DNA of 64,000 nucleotides, taken from assembly GCA_016223165.1 (NCBI GenBank), contig JACRPO010000009.1, positions 248,001-312,000 of the forward strand, written 5' to 3'. Made by a program: the position numbers and the translations under genes. The notes under the pieces are model-generated. The model was not told the origin of the DNA. It searched no databases and worked only from the letters and a program-made list of their open reading frames with translations. Source of the stretch: Burkholderiales bacterium. GTDB lineage: Bacteria; Pseudomonadota; Gammaproteobacteria; Burkholderiales; Burkholderiaceae_C. Of the stretch, positions 1 to 9,075 are shown piece after piece (the first letter of the stretch is position 1; every line of letters starts with the position of its first letter).

Positions 1-74
1 CGTCAGGCCCGTCCCGCCCGCTCCGCGCCACCCCCACCGCAGCGCCGCTCCAACGCGGCGCCCAGCCCGGCTCC

Positions 75-581
75 ATGATCGACTTCGGTTTCGACAAGCT
101 AGCGCTCATCGGCGCGGTGGCGCTCATCGTCATCGGCCCCGAGAAGCTGCCGCGCGTCGCGCGCACGATGGGCCACCTGCTGGGCAAGGCGCAGCGCTAT
201 GTCGCCGACGTCAAGGCGGAGGTCAACCGCAGCATCGAGCTCGACGAACTCAAGAAGATGAAGACCGAGTTCGAGGAGGCGGCACGCGACGTGCAATCGA
301 GCGTGCAGAAGGAGGTCGACTCGGCGCGCTCGGCCTTCGAGACCGACTGGTCCTCGACCACCGCCAGCCTGGGTGACGGCAGCGGCGAGGGCGGCACCGC
401 CGGCAGCGGCGAGTCGATTCCGCCACCACCGCCGCAGTACCGGCATCCGAAGAAGAACTGGCGCCTCAAGCGCGGTGCCACGCCGCAGTGGTACAAGCAG
501 CGCAACGGCGTGCGCACGAAGGCGCAGTCGGGCGCGGCGCGCGTGGCACGCCACCGGCCGCGGCCGCTGGGCACGCCGTGA
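75..581 (+). CDS. tatB: Sec-independent protein translocase subunit TatB
   Basis: N-terminal [33 protein letters not shown] is the TatA/B hydrophobic helix plus hinge (GPEKLP), followed by an amphipathic helix; directly upstream of tatC. Confidence 0.93.
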   Translation: MIDFGFDKLALIGAVALIVIGPEKLPRVARTMGHLLGKAQRYVADVKAEVNRSIELDELKKMKTEFEEAARDVQSSVQKEVDSARSAFETDWSSTTASLGDGSGEGGTAGSGESIPPPPPQYRHPKKNWRLKRGATPQWYKQRNGVRTKAQSGAARVARHRPRPLGTP

Positions 582-615
582 CGCGGCGGCCCGATCGCCT
601 GCCCGCGCCCTCGCG

Positions 616-1467
616 ATGAACGCACCCGACCCGAACGCCAAACGCGACGAGCTCGAAGGCACCGAGGCGCCGTTCGTCTCGCACCTGGTGGAGTTGCGCG
701 ATCGCCTGATCCGCGCCTTCATCGCCATCGGCATCGCCTTCGGTGCGCTGTGCCTGTGGCCGGGGCCGGCCGGGCTGTACGACTTCCTGGCCGCGCCGCT
801 GGTGATGCACCTGCCCAAGGGCGCGACGCTGATCGCCACCAACGTCATCTCGCCGATCCTGGTGCCGCTGAAGATCACGCTGATGGCCGCCTTCATGGTC
901 GCGCTGCCCGTCGTGCTCTACCAGGTGTGGGCCTTCGTCGCGCCGGGGCTGTATTCGCACGAGAAGAAGCTCGTGCTGCCGCTCGTGGTGAGCAGCACCA
1001 TCCTCTTCGTCGCCGGCGTCGCCTTCTGCTACTACCTGGTGATCCCGGGGATGAGCAAGTTCATCCAGGCCTTCGCGCCGAGCGCCATCACCGCGGCACC
1101 GGACATCGAGCAGTACTTCGGCTTCGTGCTCACGCTCTTCCTCGTCTTCGGCATCGCCTTCGAGGTGCCGGTGGCGGTGATCGTGCTGGCGCGCATCGGC
1201 GTCGTCAGCATCGAGCAGCTGAAGAAGTTCCGCGGCTACTTCGTCGTCGCGAGCTTCATCGTCTCGGCCGTCGTCACGCCGCCCGACGTGATCTCGCAGC
1301 TCGCGCTGGCCGTGCCGATGTGCATCCTCTACGAGCTCGGCATCATCGCCGCGCAGATCTTCATCAAGAAGACCCAGGCGCCGCCGGAGGCCGCCCAGGC
1401 GGCCGAGCCCGCCGCCGCGCCCGCCACCGGCAGTGCCGAGGACAAGGGCGCCGCCGGCTCGCCATGA
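616..1467 (+). CDS. tatC: Sec-independent protein translocase subunit TatC
   Basis: Start at internal ATG (MNAPDPNAKRDELEGTEAPFVSHLVELRDRLIRA), with conserved SHLxELRxRL and multi-TM TatC sequence (FEVPVAVIVLARIGVVS). Confidence 0.95.
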   Translation: MNAPDPNAKRDELEGTEAPFVSHLVELRDRLIRAFIAIGIAFGALCLWPGPAGLYDFLAAPLVMHLPKGATLIATNVISPILVPLKITLMAAFMVALPVVLYQVWAFVAPGLYSHEKKLVLPLVVSSTILFVAGVAFCYYLVIPGMSKFIQAFAPSAITAAPDIEQYFGFVLTLFLVFGIAFEVPVAVIVLARIGVVSIEQLKKFRGYFVVASFIVSAVVTPPDVISQLALAVPMCILYELGIIAAQIFIKKTQAPPEAAQAAEPAAAPATGSAEDKGAAGSP

Positions 1468-1898
1468 CGGCCCGGCCCGAGCCCCAACCCGAACGCGAGC
1501 CGCACGCCGCCCAGCACCTCAAGAGCCGCGGCGGCCTCGTCCGCATCTGGCGCGCCCTCGGCTACTCGCGTGCCGGCTTCACCGCCGCTTTCCGCCACGA
1601 GGCGGCGTTCCGGCAGGAGCTCGCGCTCGGCGTGCCGATGGTCGTGCTCGCCTGGTGGCTGGCGCCGACCTTGCTGCAGGCGCTGGCGCTCGTCGGCGTG
1701 GTGGTGCTGGTGTGGATCGTCGAGCTGCTCAACTCCGCCATCGAGGCGCTGGCCGACCGCGTGAGCGACGACCTGCACCCCCTGCTCGGCCGCGCCAAGG
1801 ACCTCGGCAGCGCCGCGGTCATGCTGAGCCTCGTGCTCGCCGGGCTCACCTGGGCGGTCGTGCTGGCCGGCCGCTGGTGGCCGGGGCTGCACGGCTGA
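1464..1898 (+). CDS. dgkA: Diacylglycerol kinase
   Basis: ATGA overlap with tatC stop; motif VELLNSAIEALADRVSDDLHPLLGRAKDLGSAAVMLS is the DgkA signature. Confidence 0.92.
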   Translation: MTARPEPQPEREPHAAQHLKSRGGLVRIWRALGYSRAGFTAAFRHEAAFRQELALGVPMVVLAWWLAPTLLQALALVGVVVLVWIVELLNSAIEALADRVSDDLHPLLGRAKDLGSAAVMLSLVLAGLTWAVVLAGRWWPGLHG

Positions 1899-1933
1899 AG
1901 CCTCGGCTCGCGAGACGACCATGGGTGACGACC

Positions 1934-3214
1934 ATGGATGACGTGAGCCGCATGGTGGCGCGGCAGTACGAGGCCTACGCCTACCCGGCGCCGTTCACCG
2001 ACCTCGCGGCCCAGATCGCCGAGGGCTATTTCGAATTCGGCAACCCCGCCGACTACGCCGCGCTGCTCTGGCCCGAGGGGCGGCCGCGGCGCCCGCTCAG
2101 CATCCTCGCCGCCGGCTGCGGCACGGTGCAGGCCGCCTATCTCGCCCACACCAACCGCGACAGCGAGGTCATCGGCGTCGACCTGAGCGAAGCCAGCCTC
2201 GCGCACGAACGCTTCCTGCAGGAGCGGCATGGCCTGGCCAACCTGCGCCTCTTCCGCGGCGACCTGCGCGAGGTGCACGAGCTCGGCCGCCGGTTCGACT
2301 GCATCGTCTGCTCGGGCGTGCTGCATCACCTCGCCGATCCCGACGCCGGCCTGCGCGCGCTCGCCGGCGTGCTGGCGCCGCAGGGCGCGATGACGCTCAT
2401 GCTCTACGGCGCCACCGCGCGCACGGGCGTCTACATGCTGCAAGACGCCTTGCGCCGCCTGCGCGTGCCGCAGAGCGCCGAGGGTGTCGCCTTCGCCCGC
2501 CGTCTCGTCGAGCAGCTGCCCGACGATCACTTCGCGCGCTGGTACCTGCGCGGCGCCGCCGAGCTGCGCGACGATGCCGCCTTCGTCGACACCTTCCTGC
2601 ACCCGCAGGACCGCGCCTACACGGTGCCGCAGGTGCTGGATTTTCTCGAGCGCAACGGCCTCGCCTTCGGCGGCTGGGTCGACAACGCGCACTACTACGC
2701 CGACGCCGCGCTGGCCCGCTTCACGCCCGAGGTGCGCGGCGCCGTCGCGGCGCTGCCGGCGCGCGAGCAATGGGCGGTGGTGGAGATGCTGACGCAGAAC
2801 CTGGGCATGCACATGCTGGCGGCGCGCCATGCCGGCGAAGGAACGCCGGCACCGGAGCCGGATTTCGCTTCGCCCGGCTGGCAAAGCCTCGTGCCCCGGC
2901 GGGTGCCCGGACTGCGACGCGCCGAGGCCGGCGGGAGGGCCGGCAGCGCCGGCGTCGCAAGCATCGCCGACAACCCGCGCGCCTCGTCGGCAGCGCCGGC
3001 CGTGGCGTTCTCGCGTAGCGGGCAGACGATCGAGCTCGGCCCCGGGCAGGCGGCGCTGCTGGAAGCGGCCGACGGTTCACGCCGCATCGCCGACCTGCTC
3101 GCGCTGCCCGCGCTGGCGCAGGTGCCGGCCGCTGCGCGCGAGCCGCTCACGCGCGAGTTCCTGGCGCAGATGTGGCGCCTCGGGCACCTGCTGTTCGCGC
3201 GCGGCGCGGCCTGA
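1934..3214 (+). CDS. Class I SAM-dependent methyltransferase with C-terminal extension
   Basis: MVARQYEAYAYPAPF..., SILAAGCGTVQAAYLA (motif I), VIGVDLSEASL, FDCIVCSGVLHHLADPDAGLRAL. Confidence 0.85.
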   Translation: MDDVSRMVARQYEAYAYPAPFTDLAAQIAEGYFEFGNPADYAALLWPEGRPRRPLSILAAGCGTVQAAYLAHTNRDSEVIGVDLSEASLAHERFLQERHGLANLRLFRGDLREVHELGRRFDCIVCSGVLHHLADPDAGLRALAGVLAPQGAMTLMLYGATARTGVYMLQDALRRLRVPQSAEGVAFARRLVEQLPDDHFARWYLRGAAELRDDAAFVDTFLHPQDRAYTVPQVLDFLERNGLAFGGWVDNAHYYADAALARFTPEVRGAVAALPAREQWAVVEMLTQNLGMHMLAARHAGEGTPAPEPDFASPGWQSLVPRRVPGLRRAEAGGRAGSAGVASIADNPRASSAAPAVAFSRSGQTIELGPGQAALLEAADGSRRIADLLALPALAQVPAAAREPLTREFLAQMWRLGHLLFARGAA

Positions 3215-3219
3215 GCCTG

Positions 3220-3243
3220 TGCCGGCAGGGCGTCCTGCCGGCA
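3220..3243. terminator. Bidirectional terminator-like hairpin between convergent genes
   Basis: TGCCGGCAGG-gcgt-CCTGCCGGCA, perfect 10-bp arms between methyltransferase stop (3214) and hlyD stop (3258). Confidence 0.6.
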
Positions 3244-3257
3244 GAGGCCCCAGGGGT

Positions 3258-4478
3258 TCACCGCTCCCTGAACGCCTCCTGGGTACGCAGCATCGGCCGC
3301 AGCAGGTACTCGAGCACCGTGCGCTCGCCGGTGCGGATCTCGGCGGTGCCGGTCATGCCCGGCAGCACTTCAAGCGCCCGGGCGCGCTTGCCTTCGCCGG
3401 CCTTGAAGCTGTCGCGGTCGGCATCCACCAGCGCCCGGTACCAGGTGCCGTCGGCAGTGGCGGCGCGCTCGGCGTCGCCGAGCGCGTCGGGGCTGATCGA
3501 GACCACCTTGCCGCGCAGCGAGCCGTAGATCGTGGGGTCGTAGGCCGAGAGCTTGATCGCCACCGGCTGCCCCACCTTGACGAAGCCGATGTCGGCGGGC
3601 TTGACGCGCGCTTCCACGAGCACGCGCGTGCCGATCGGCACGAGCTCCATGATCGGCGCGCCGGCGGCGACGACACCGCCGAGCGTGTTGTTCTTGATCT
3701 GCTTGACGATGCCGTTCACCGGCGAGACGAGCACGGTGCGCTTGAGCGCGTCGTCGCGCACGACCATCTGCTCCTCGAGCAGCGCGAGCTCGGTGCGCAC
3801 GCGCACGAGCTCGGCGCTGGCCTCCTGGCGGAAGCGGTTGATGCGCTCGCTGTTGCCCAGGCGCAGGTCGTTGACCTGCCGGCGCAGCCGCATCACCTCC
3901 ACCTCGCTCATCAGGCCGCGCTGCGCCATGCGCTCGGAGACGTTGAGCTCCTCGACGAGCAGCGCGATGCTGCGCTGGTTGGCCGCCACCGCTTCGTCGA
4001 GCGCCCGCTTGCGTGCCTCGAAGCTCTCGGTCTCGCCCTGCACCACCGCCGGCGACTTCTTCACCTCGGGCGGAAAGGTCAGCGGCTTGCCGGTGGCCTC
4101 GGCCGTCAGGCGTGCGACGGCGCCGCGCAGTGCCACGCGCTTGGCCTGGCCTTCGGCCTGCTGCGCCTCGACGCGCGTGGGGTCCAGCGTCGCGAGCTGC
4201 TGGCCCTGGCGCACCTGCTCGCCTTCGCGCACCGAGAGCTCGCGCAGGATGCCGCCTTCGAGGCTGGCGATGAGCTGGTCGCGCCCTTCGGGAATGATGC
4301 GCACGGGCGCTTTGGCGACGATGTCGACCTGCGCCGCTGCCGCCCAGCCGAGCGCCGCGGCGAGGATCGCGAGCATCAGGTAGACCGACCACATCGCGGC
4401 CGGTGCGGCCTCGACCACCTGCGCGCTGCGCACGGGGCTGAGATAGGCGAGGTCGCCGGGTTCGAGGCGGACACTCAT
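3258..4478 (-). CDS. HlyD-family type I secretion periplasmic adaptor
   Basis: IIPEGRDQLIASLEGGILRELSVREGEQVRQGQQLATLDPTR (biotinyl-lipoyl-like) and ...LVSPVNGIVKQIKNNTLGGVVAAGAPIMELVPIG; N-terminal single TM. Confidence 0.92.
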   Translation of the reverse strand: MSVRLEPGDLAYLSPVRSAQVVEAAPAAMWSVYLMLAILAAALGWAAAAQVDIVAKAPVRIIPEGRDQLIASLEGGILRELSVREGEQVRQGQQLATLDPTRVEAQQAEGQAKRVALRGAVARLTAEATGKPLTFPPEVKKSPAVVQGETESFEARKRALDEAVAANQRSIALLVEELNVSERMAQRGLMSEVEVMRLRRQVNDLRLGNSERINRFRQEASAELVRVRTELALLEEQMVVRDDALKRTVLVSPVNGIVKQIKNNTLGGVVAAGAPIMELVPIGTRVLVEARVKPADIGFVKVGQPVAIKLSAYDPTIYGSLRGKVVSISPDALGDAERAATADGTWYRALVDADRDSFKAGEGKRARALEVLPGMTGTAEIRTGERTVLEYLLRPMLRTQEAFRER

Positions 4479-4588
4479 TGCGGCCTTGACGGGGCGCGGT
4501 GGCCTCTTGCTGCGAACTGCTTGCTTTTGGTTCCCTGCTTGCAGTCGGTGGCGGCGAAGGGCTGCGCGGGCAGGTCGCGTCGCTTAGC

Positions 4589-4624
4589 TGCGGCGGTCGG
4601 CCCCGGGGGGGCCCGACCGCCGCA
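4589..4624. other. Hairpin in intergenic gap of the secretion operon
   Basis: TGCGGCGGTCGG ... CCGACCGCCGCA, 12-bp perfect arms, GC loop; lies between ABC stop and hlyD start on the minus strand, no T tract. Confidence 0.5.
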
Positions 4625-4695
4625 ACCAAGCCCCGACGGGCTCCCGCCCGCGGCCTTGCCCGCCACGGTCGTCGAACGCCTAACGACACACGAAC

Positions 4696-7014
4696 TCACA
4701 CCGAAGCCTCCCTCTGCACCGGCTGCGCACTCGGATGCAGATGCAAATTGCTCGGCGCTGCCGCGGCCCCCGCCGCGCCCGCGCCCGTGCCCGCATTCGG
4801 CGCCGCCGCCGGCTTGGCCCCCGAGAGCGCCGCCAGCACCTGCGCCTTCGGCCCATCCATCACGATGCGGCCCGCGTCGACCACCACCACGCGCGTCACC
4901 AGCTCCAGCACGGCCGGCCGATGCGTCACCATCACCAGCGTGCAAGAGAAGCCGGTCCCCGCGACCACTTCCTTCAGCTGGCGCAGGAAGGCGACCTCGC
5001 TTTGCGCATCCATCGAGCTCGTCGGCTCGTCCATGAGCAGGATCTGCGGCCGCGTGACGAGGCAGCGCGCCAGCGCCACCAATTGCCGCTGGCCGCCGGA
5101 GAGCAGCGCGCCGGCCTCGCCGACCGGCAGCTCCCACCCCTGCGGGTGCGAAGCGACGAGCCGGTCGAGCCCGGTGAGACGGGCCACGTCGGCCAGCCGC
5201 GCCGGGTCGGCCGTGGGCCGGTCGAGCAGCACGTTGTCGCGCAGCGTGCCGTTGAACAGACGCGGGTCCTGCCCGACGAAGCCGACGCGCGCGCGGTAGT
5301 CGGCGGGGTCGATCTGGCGCAGGTCCATGCCGTCCACTTCGACATGGCCTTCGGTCGGCTGGTACAGCCCCGCGAGCAGCCTGAGCACCGTGCTCTTGCC
5401 CGAGCCGATGCGCCCGAGCACCGCCACACGTTCGCCGGGTTGGAACTGCAGCGTCACGCCCCTCAGCACACGCGGGCCCGGTTCACGGTCGGCGAAGCCG
5501 GGTGTCGGATAGGCAAAGCCGACTTCGCGCAGGCCGACGCGCCCGGTCAGCTCGCGCCGCGGCACGTAGACGCGGCCTTCCTCGCGCTCCACCGGCTGGC
5601 CCATCACGCGGTCGAGCGCGCGCATCGCCGCGCGCGCGCCCTGGTAGCGCGTGGCCAGCTGCACGACGCTCATCAGTGGCGCCACGGCGCGCGTGGCGAA
5701 CATCACGGCGCCGATCAGCGCGCCGGCGGTGATGACCTTCTCGTCGATCAACCACACGCCCCACACCAGCATCAGCACCGTCACCACCTGCTGCGACACC
5801 GACGAGAGGTTCGTCGTCCAGCTCGAGATGCTGCGCGAGCGCAGCATGGCCTCGGCGGCGGCGACGGTGGCCTCTTCGTAGCGGCGCAGGAAGCGGCCCT
5901 GGGCGCCGGCCGCCTTCAGGTCCTCGAGGCCATCCACCGCTTCGACGAGCACGCCGTGCAGGTCAGCCGTCTCACGCATGTGCCGGCTCATCGCCCGGCG
6001 CAGCGCGCCTTGGATCATCAGTGCCACCAACAAGAGCGCCGGCACGGCGAGCGCCGGCACCCAGCCGAGCGGCCCGCCGATGACGAAGGCCATGGCGACG
6101 AAGAGCGCGATGAAAGGCAGGTCCGACAACGCCGCCAGCGTCGCCGAGGCGAAGAACTCGCGCACCAGCTCCACCTGCGCCAGGATGTGCGCGTAGGCGC
6201 CGGCGCTGTCGGGCCGGTGCTCCATGCGCAGCGCAAGGGTCTGCCGGAAGAGTGTCGAGCCGATGATGAGGTCGACCTTGCGCCCGGCCATGTCGATGAG
6301 GTAGGCGCGCAGCTGCCGCGCCACGAGGTCGAAGACGATGGCGATGGCGCAGGCCGTGGCCACCGCCCACAGCGTGACGTAGGCCTGGTGCGGGATGACC
6401 TTGTCGTAGATGACCGAGGTCGCGAGGCCGGTCACGAGCATCAGCAGGTTCGAGAGGAAGGCCGCGAAGAGCGCCGAGCGGTAGTAGGGCACGAAGCGGC
6501 GCAGCGTGCCCCACAGCCAGTGGCGCGCCGGGTCGCGCAGCGCCGCGGCTTCTTCGGCCGATTCGCCGCGCCGCGCGAGCTCGGGCGCCGGCTGCGGCGT
6601 CGCGACGAGCGCGAAGCCGCTGTACTCGGCCTCGAGCTCGCCTTGGCTGGCGGAGCAGGCGTGGTGCTCGGGGCCGGGCATGACGATGTCGTAGCGCGTC
6701 GGGTCGGCCGCGTCGCGCGCCACCACGATGCAGGCGTCGCCCTCGCGCAGCAGCAGCACCGCCGGCAGCAGCAGGTGGTGCAGCTCGCCGAGCGGGCGTT
6801 GCACGAGGCCGGCGGTGTAGCCCGCCTCGCGCAGCACGCGCAGCGCCTGGTCGGGGCCGATGCGGCCCTCGATCGGCTGGCCGGCCAGCAGCGACTGCGG
6901 CGAACGCTCGCGCCCGTGGTGGCGCGTCAGCCACGACAACGAGTGCGCCAGCGCGTCGTTCTCGAGATCCCAGGCCGGGGCTTCCGGCAGCGTGGGGGCA
7001 GCCTGCAGTGCCAT
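4696..7014 (-). CDS. Type I secretion ABC transporter (permease + ATPase, degenerate C39-like N-terminal domain)
   Basis: Walker A GRIGSGKST, signature LSGGQRQ, Walker B ILLMDEPTS; N-terminus DALAHSLSWLTRHHG aligns with C39 peptidase-like domain but lacks the catalytic Cys. Confidence 0.92.
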   Translation of the reverse strand: MALQAAPTLPEAPAWDLENDALAHSLSWLTRHHGRERSPQSLLAGQPIEGRIGPDQALRVLREAGYTAGLVQRPLGELHHLLLPAVLLLREGDACIVVARDAADPTRYDIVMPGPEHHACSASQGELEAEYSGFALVATPQPAPELARRGESAEEAAALRDPARHWLWGTLRRFVPYYRSALFAAFLSNLLMLVTGLATSVIYDKVIPHQAYVTLWAVATACAIAIVFDLVARQLRAYLIDMAGRKVDLIIGSTLFRQTLALRMEHRPDSAGAYAHILAQVELVREFFASATLAALSDLPFIALFVAMAFVIGGPLGWVPALAVPALLLVALMIQGALRRAMSRHMRETADLHGVLVEAVDGLEDLKAAGAQGRFLRRYEEATVAAAEAMLRSRSISSWTTNLSSVSQQVVTVLMLVWGVWLIDEKVITAGALIGAVMFATRAVAPLMSVVQLATRYQGARAAMRALDRVMGQPVEREEGRVYVPRRELTGRVGLREVGFAYPTPGFADREPGPRVLRGVTLQFQPGERVAVLGRIGSGKSTVLRLLAGLYQPTEGHVEVDGMDLRQIDPADYRARVGFVGQDPRLFNGTLRDNVLLDRPTADPARLADVARLTGLDRLVASHPQGWELPVGEAGALLSGGQRQLVALARCLVTRPQILLMDEPTSSMDAQSEVAFLRQLKEVVAGTGFSCTLVMVTHRPAVLELVTRVVVVDAGRIVMDGPKAQVLAALSGAKPAAAPNAGTGAGAAGAAAAPSNLHLHPSAQPVQREASV

Positions 7015-7020
7015 CGGCGG

Positions 7021-8925
7021 TCAGCCCTGCGCGGGCCGCTCCCGGCGCGCGTCGGGCCCCTCGTGCGCTTGCAGTGCTAGCCGCTCGAAGGCACTCTCGA
7101 TGTCGCGCACGATCTGCGGCACGTCGAAGAGCGGCGAGCTGCGGCCATGCTCGGCGAGATGGCGCTTCAGCGTCGCCACGCGCGCCGGCGTGCGGCCGAG
7201 CAGGATGGCCAGGCGCTCGTAGTCGGCCAGGCTCGTCGTCACGAGGTCGGGCAGGCCCACCGCGCTGAGCAGCGAGCCCGCCATGCGCGAGATGTAGGTG
7301 CGCCCGGAGAGCGTGACGATCGGCGTGCCCATCCACAGCGCGTCGCTGGCGGTCGTGCCGGCGTTGAACGGAAAGGTGTCGAGCACGAGATCGGCGAGCG
7401 TGAAGCGCGCCAGATAGTCGGCCGGCGAGACGCGCGGCGCGAACACCAGCCGCTCGGGCGCCACGCCCGCCGCCTGCGCCGCGGCCAGCATGTTGGCGCG
7501 CGCCGTGTCGTTGTCGGCGAGCAGCCACAGCGCGCTGCCCGGCACCGCGGCGAGGATGCGCATCCACGCCGAGAACATCTCGGGCGTGAACTTGTGGTTG
7601 TTGTTGAACGAACAGAAGACGAAGGCGCCCGACCCGGCCGAGGGCAGGCCGTAGCGCTCGCGCGTCTGCGTGACCAGCGGCGCCACCTCGCGCTGGCGGT
7701 CGCTCACCTGGTAGCAATGCGGCAGCAGCAGGGCGCGCTCGCTGCAGTAGCGCTGCAGCTCGGGCGGCATCACGTAAGCGTCGGCGAGCATCCAGTCGAC
7801 GCCCGGCAGGGCCGAAGTGCCGGGCAGGCCGAGGTAGCTCACTTGCACCGGCGCCGGCCGCTGCACGAGGATGCCCGGCCGCGCGCCGTTGGTCAGCCCC
7901 TGCAGGTCGACGAGCACGTCGATGCCGGCCTCGGCGATGCGGCGCGCCGCCGCGGTGTCGTCGACGCCGACGAGCGGCACGTGGTGGTCGATGGCCTTGA
8001 GGATGCGCTGGCGCAGCGGCTGCGCCGAGGGCGGCGTCCAGTCGAAGGCCCAGACCTCGAAGCGCTCGCGGTCGTGCAGCTCGAAGAGCTCCGCCGTCAG
8101 CAGGCCCACCGCATGCATGTGCAGGTCGCCCGAGAGGTAGCCGATGCGCAGGCGGCGCGGCGCGCTGCCGGGTGCGGCGGGCGCCTTCGCGAATTGCCGC
8201 CACAGCGGCGCGGCCGCGGGCTTGGGCACCTTCTCGTGCACGAAGCGCTGCGCCGCGAGCAGCTGCAGCGCCGGGTCGTCCGACAGGCCCATCATCGCCA
8301 GCAGCGAGGTGCCGGTGAGCAGCTGGTAGGCCGTCACCTCGCCCACCGGCTGCTCGGCCGGCCAGGCGCATTGTTTCTGGCGCACATGCACGTAGTGCTG
8401 GATGACGTCGGGCTGCGCCGCCTTCAGCTCGAGGCTGGCACGCATCTCGGCCTCGGCCTCGGGCAGGCGCTTCAGCTGCTCGAGCAGGCGGGCGCGGTTG
8501 TTCAGTGCGTGCAGGCGGTGTTCGAGCGCCGGCGCGGGTGTCGCCGAGGACGCCTCGCGCCAGCGTTCGAGGGCGGCGTCGAGTTCGCCGCGGCGCTCGT
8601 GCAGGTGGCCGAGGTTGAGCAGGGCCGGCGCGAAGCCGGGCACGCGCGCCAGCACGCGCCGGTAGGCGCGCTCGGCGCCGGCCTCGTCACCGGCCGCCGA
8701 GAGCGTCGTGCCCCAGTTGAAGCAGGCCGCCGGCCAGTGCGCGGCGGCCGGATTGCCGTCGACCCAGGCCTCGTACAGGGCGGCCGCCTCGCGCCCCTGG
8801 CCGCGCGCGGCCAGGCCCTGCGCACGCTCGATCAGCTCGGGCAGCGCCAAGCGCGCCGCGGCCGGGGCGGCGGCAACGGCAGGCAACTCGGTAACGACGG
8901 AAACGGCGGATTCGACGGCAGCCAT
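7021..8925 (-). CDS. TPR protein with SPINDLY/O-GlcNAc transferase-like (GT41) catalytic region
   Basis: N-terminal TPRs; RIGYLSGDLHMHAVGLLTAELFELHDRERFEVWAFD, VSYLGLPGTSALPGVDWMLADAYVMPP, FNNNHKFTPEMFSAWMRIL, DTFPFNAGTTASDALWMGTPIVTLSGRTYISRMAGSLL: classic GT41 motifs. Start chosen at MAAVESAV. Confidence 0.88.
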   Translation of the reverse strand: MAAVESAVSVVTELPAVAAAPAAARLALPELIERAQGLAARGQGREAAALYEAWVDGNPAAAHWPAACFNWGTTLSAAGDEAGAERAYRRVLARVPGFAPALLNLGHLHERRGELDAALERWREASSATPAPALEHRLHALNNRARLLEQLKRLPEAEAEMRASLELKAAQPDVIQHYVHVRQKQCAWPAEQPVGEVTAYQLLTGTSLLAMMGLSDDPALQLLAAQRFVHEKVPKPAAAPLWRQFAKAPAAPGSAPRRLRIGYLSGDLHMHAVGLLTAELFELHDRERFEVWAFDWTPPSAQPLRQRILKAIDHHVPLVGVDDTAAARRIAEAGIDVLVDLQGLTNGARPGILVQRPAPVQVSYLGLPGTSALPGVDWMLADAYVMPPELQRYCSERALLLPHCYQVSDRQREVAPLVTQTRERYGLPSAGSGAFVFCSFNNNHKFTPEMFSAWMRILAAVPGSALWLLADNDTARANMLAAAQAAGVAPERLVFAPRVSPADYLARFTLADLVLDTFPFNAGTTASDALWMGTPIVTLSGRTYISRMAGSLLSAVGLPDLVTTSLADYERLAILLGRTPARVATLKRHLAEHGRSSPLFDVPQIVRDIESAFERLALQAHEGPDARRERPAQG

Positions 8926-9050
8926 GGGAGTCGTGCGGCGGTCCGGCAGACGGACGCCATCACGTTCCATGCTAGGCAGCCGGGGTTGCGTGCAAGGGCG
9001 CAACAGCGGGGCAAAACCGGGCCAGTTACGGCCCGTGGCGCGCGGCAGCG

Positions 9051-9071
9051 GCGCGCCGCCGGGCGGCGCGC
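9051..9071 (-). terminator. Terminator-like hairpin downstream of the peroxidase gene
   Basis: GCGCGCCGCC-g-GGCGGCGCGC immediately 3' of the minus-strand stop at 9076. Confidence 0.45.
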
Positions 9072-9075
9072 TTCT

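Noticed and set aside
2829-5036. 735-aa plus-strand ORF spanning the methyltransferase end and antisense of hlyD
   Set aside because: Antisense shadow ORF in high-GC DNA; Arg/His/Pro-rich translation without any domain, opposite a clear HlyD protein.
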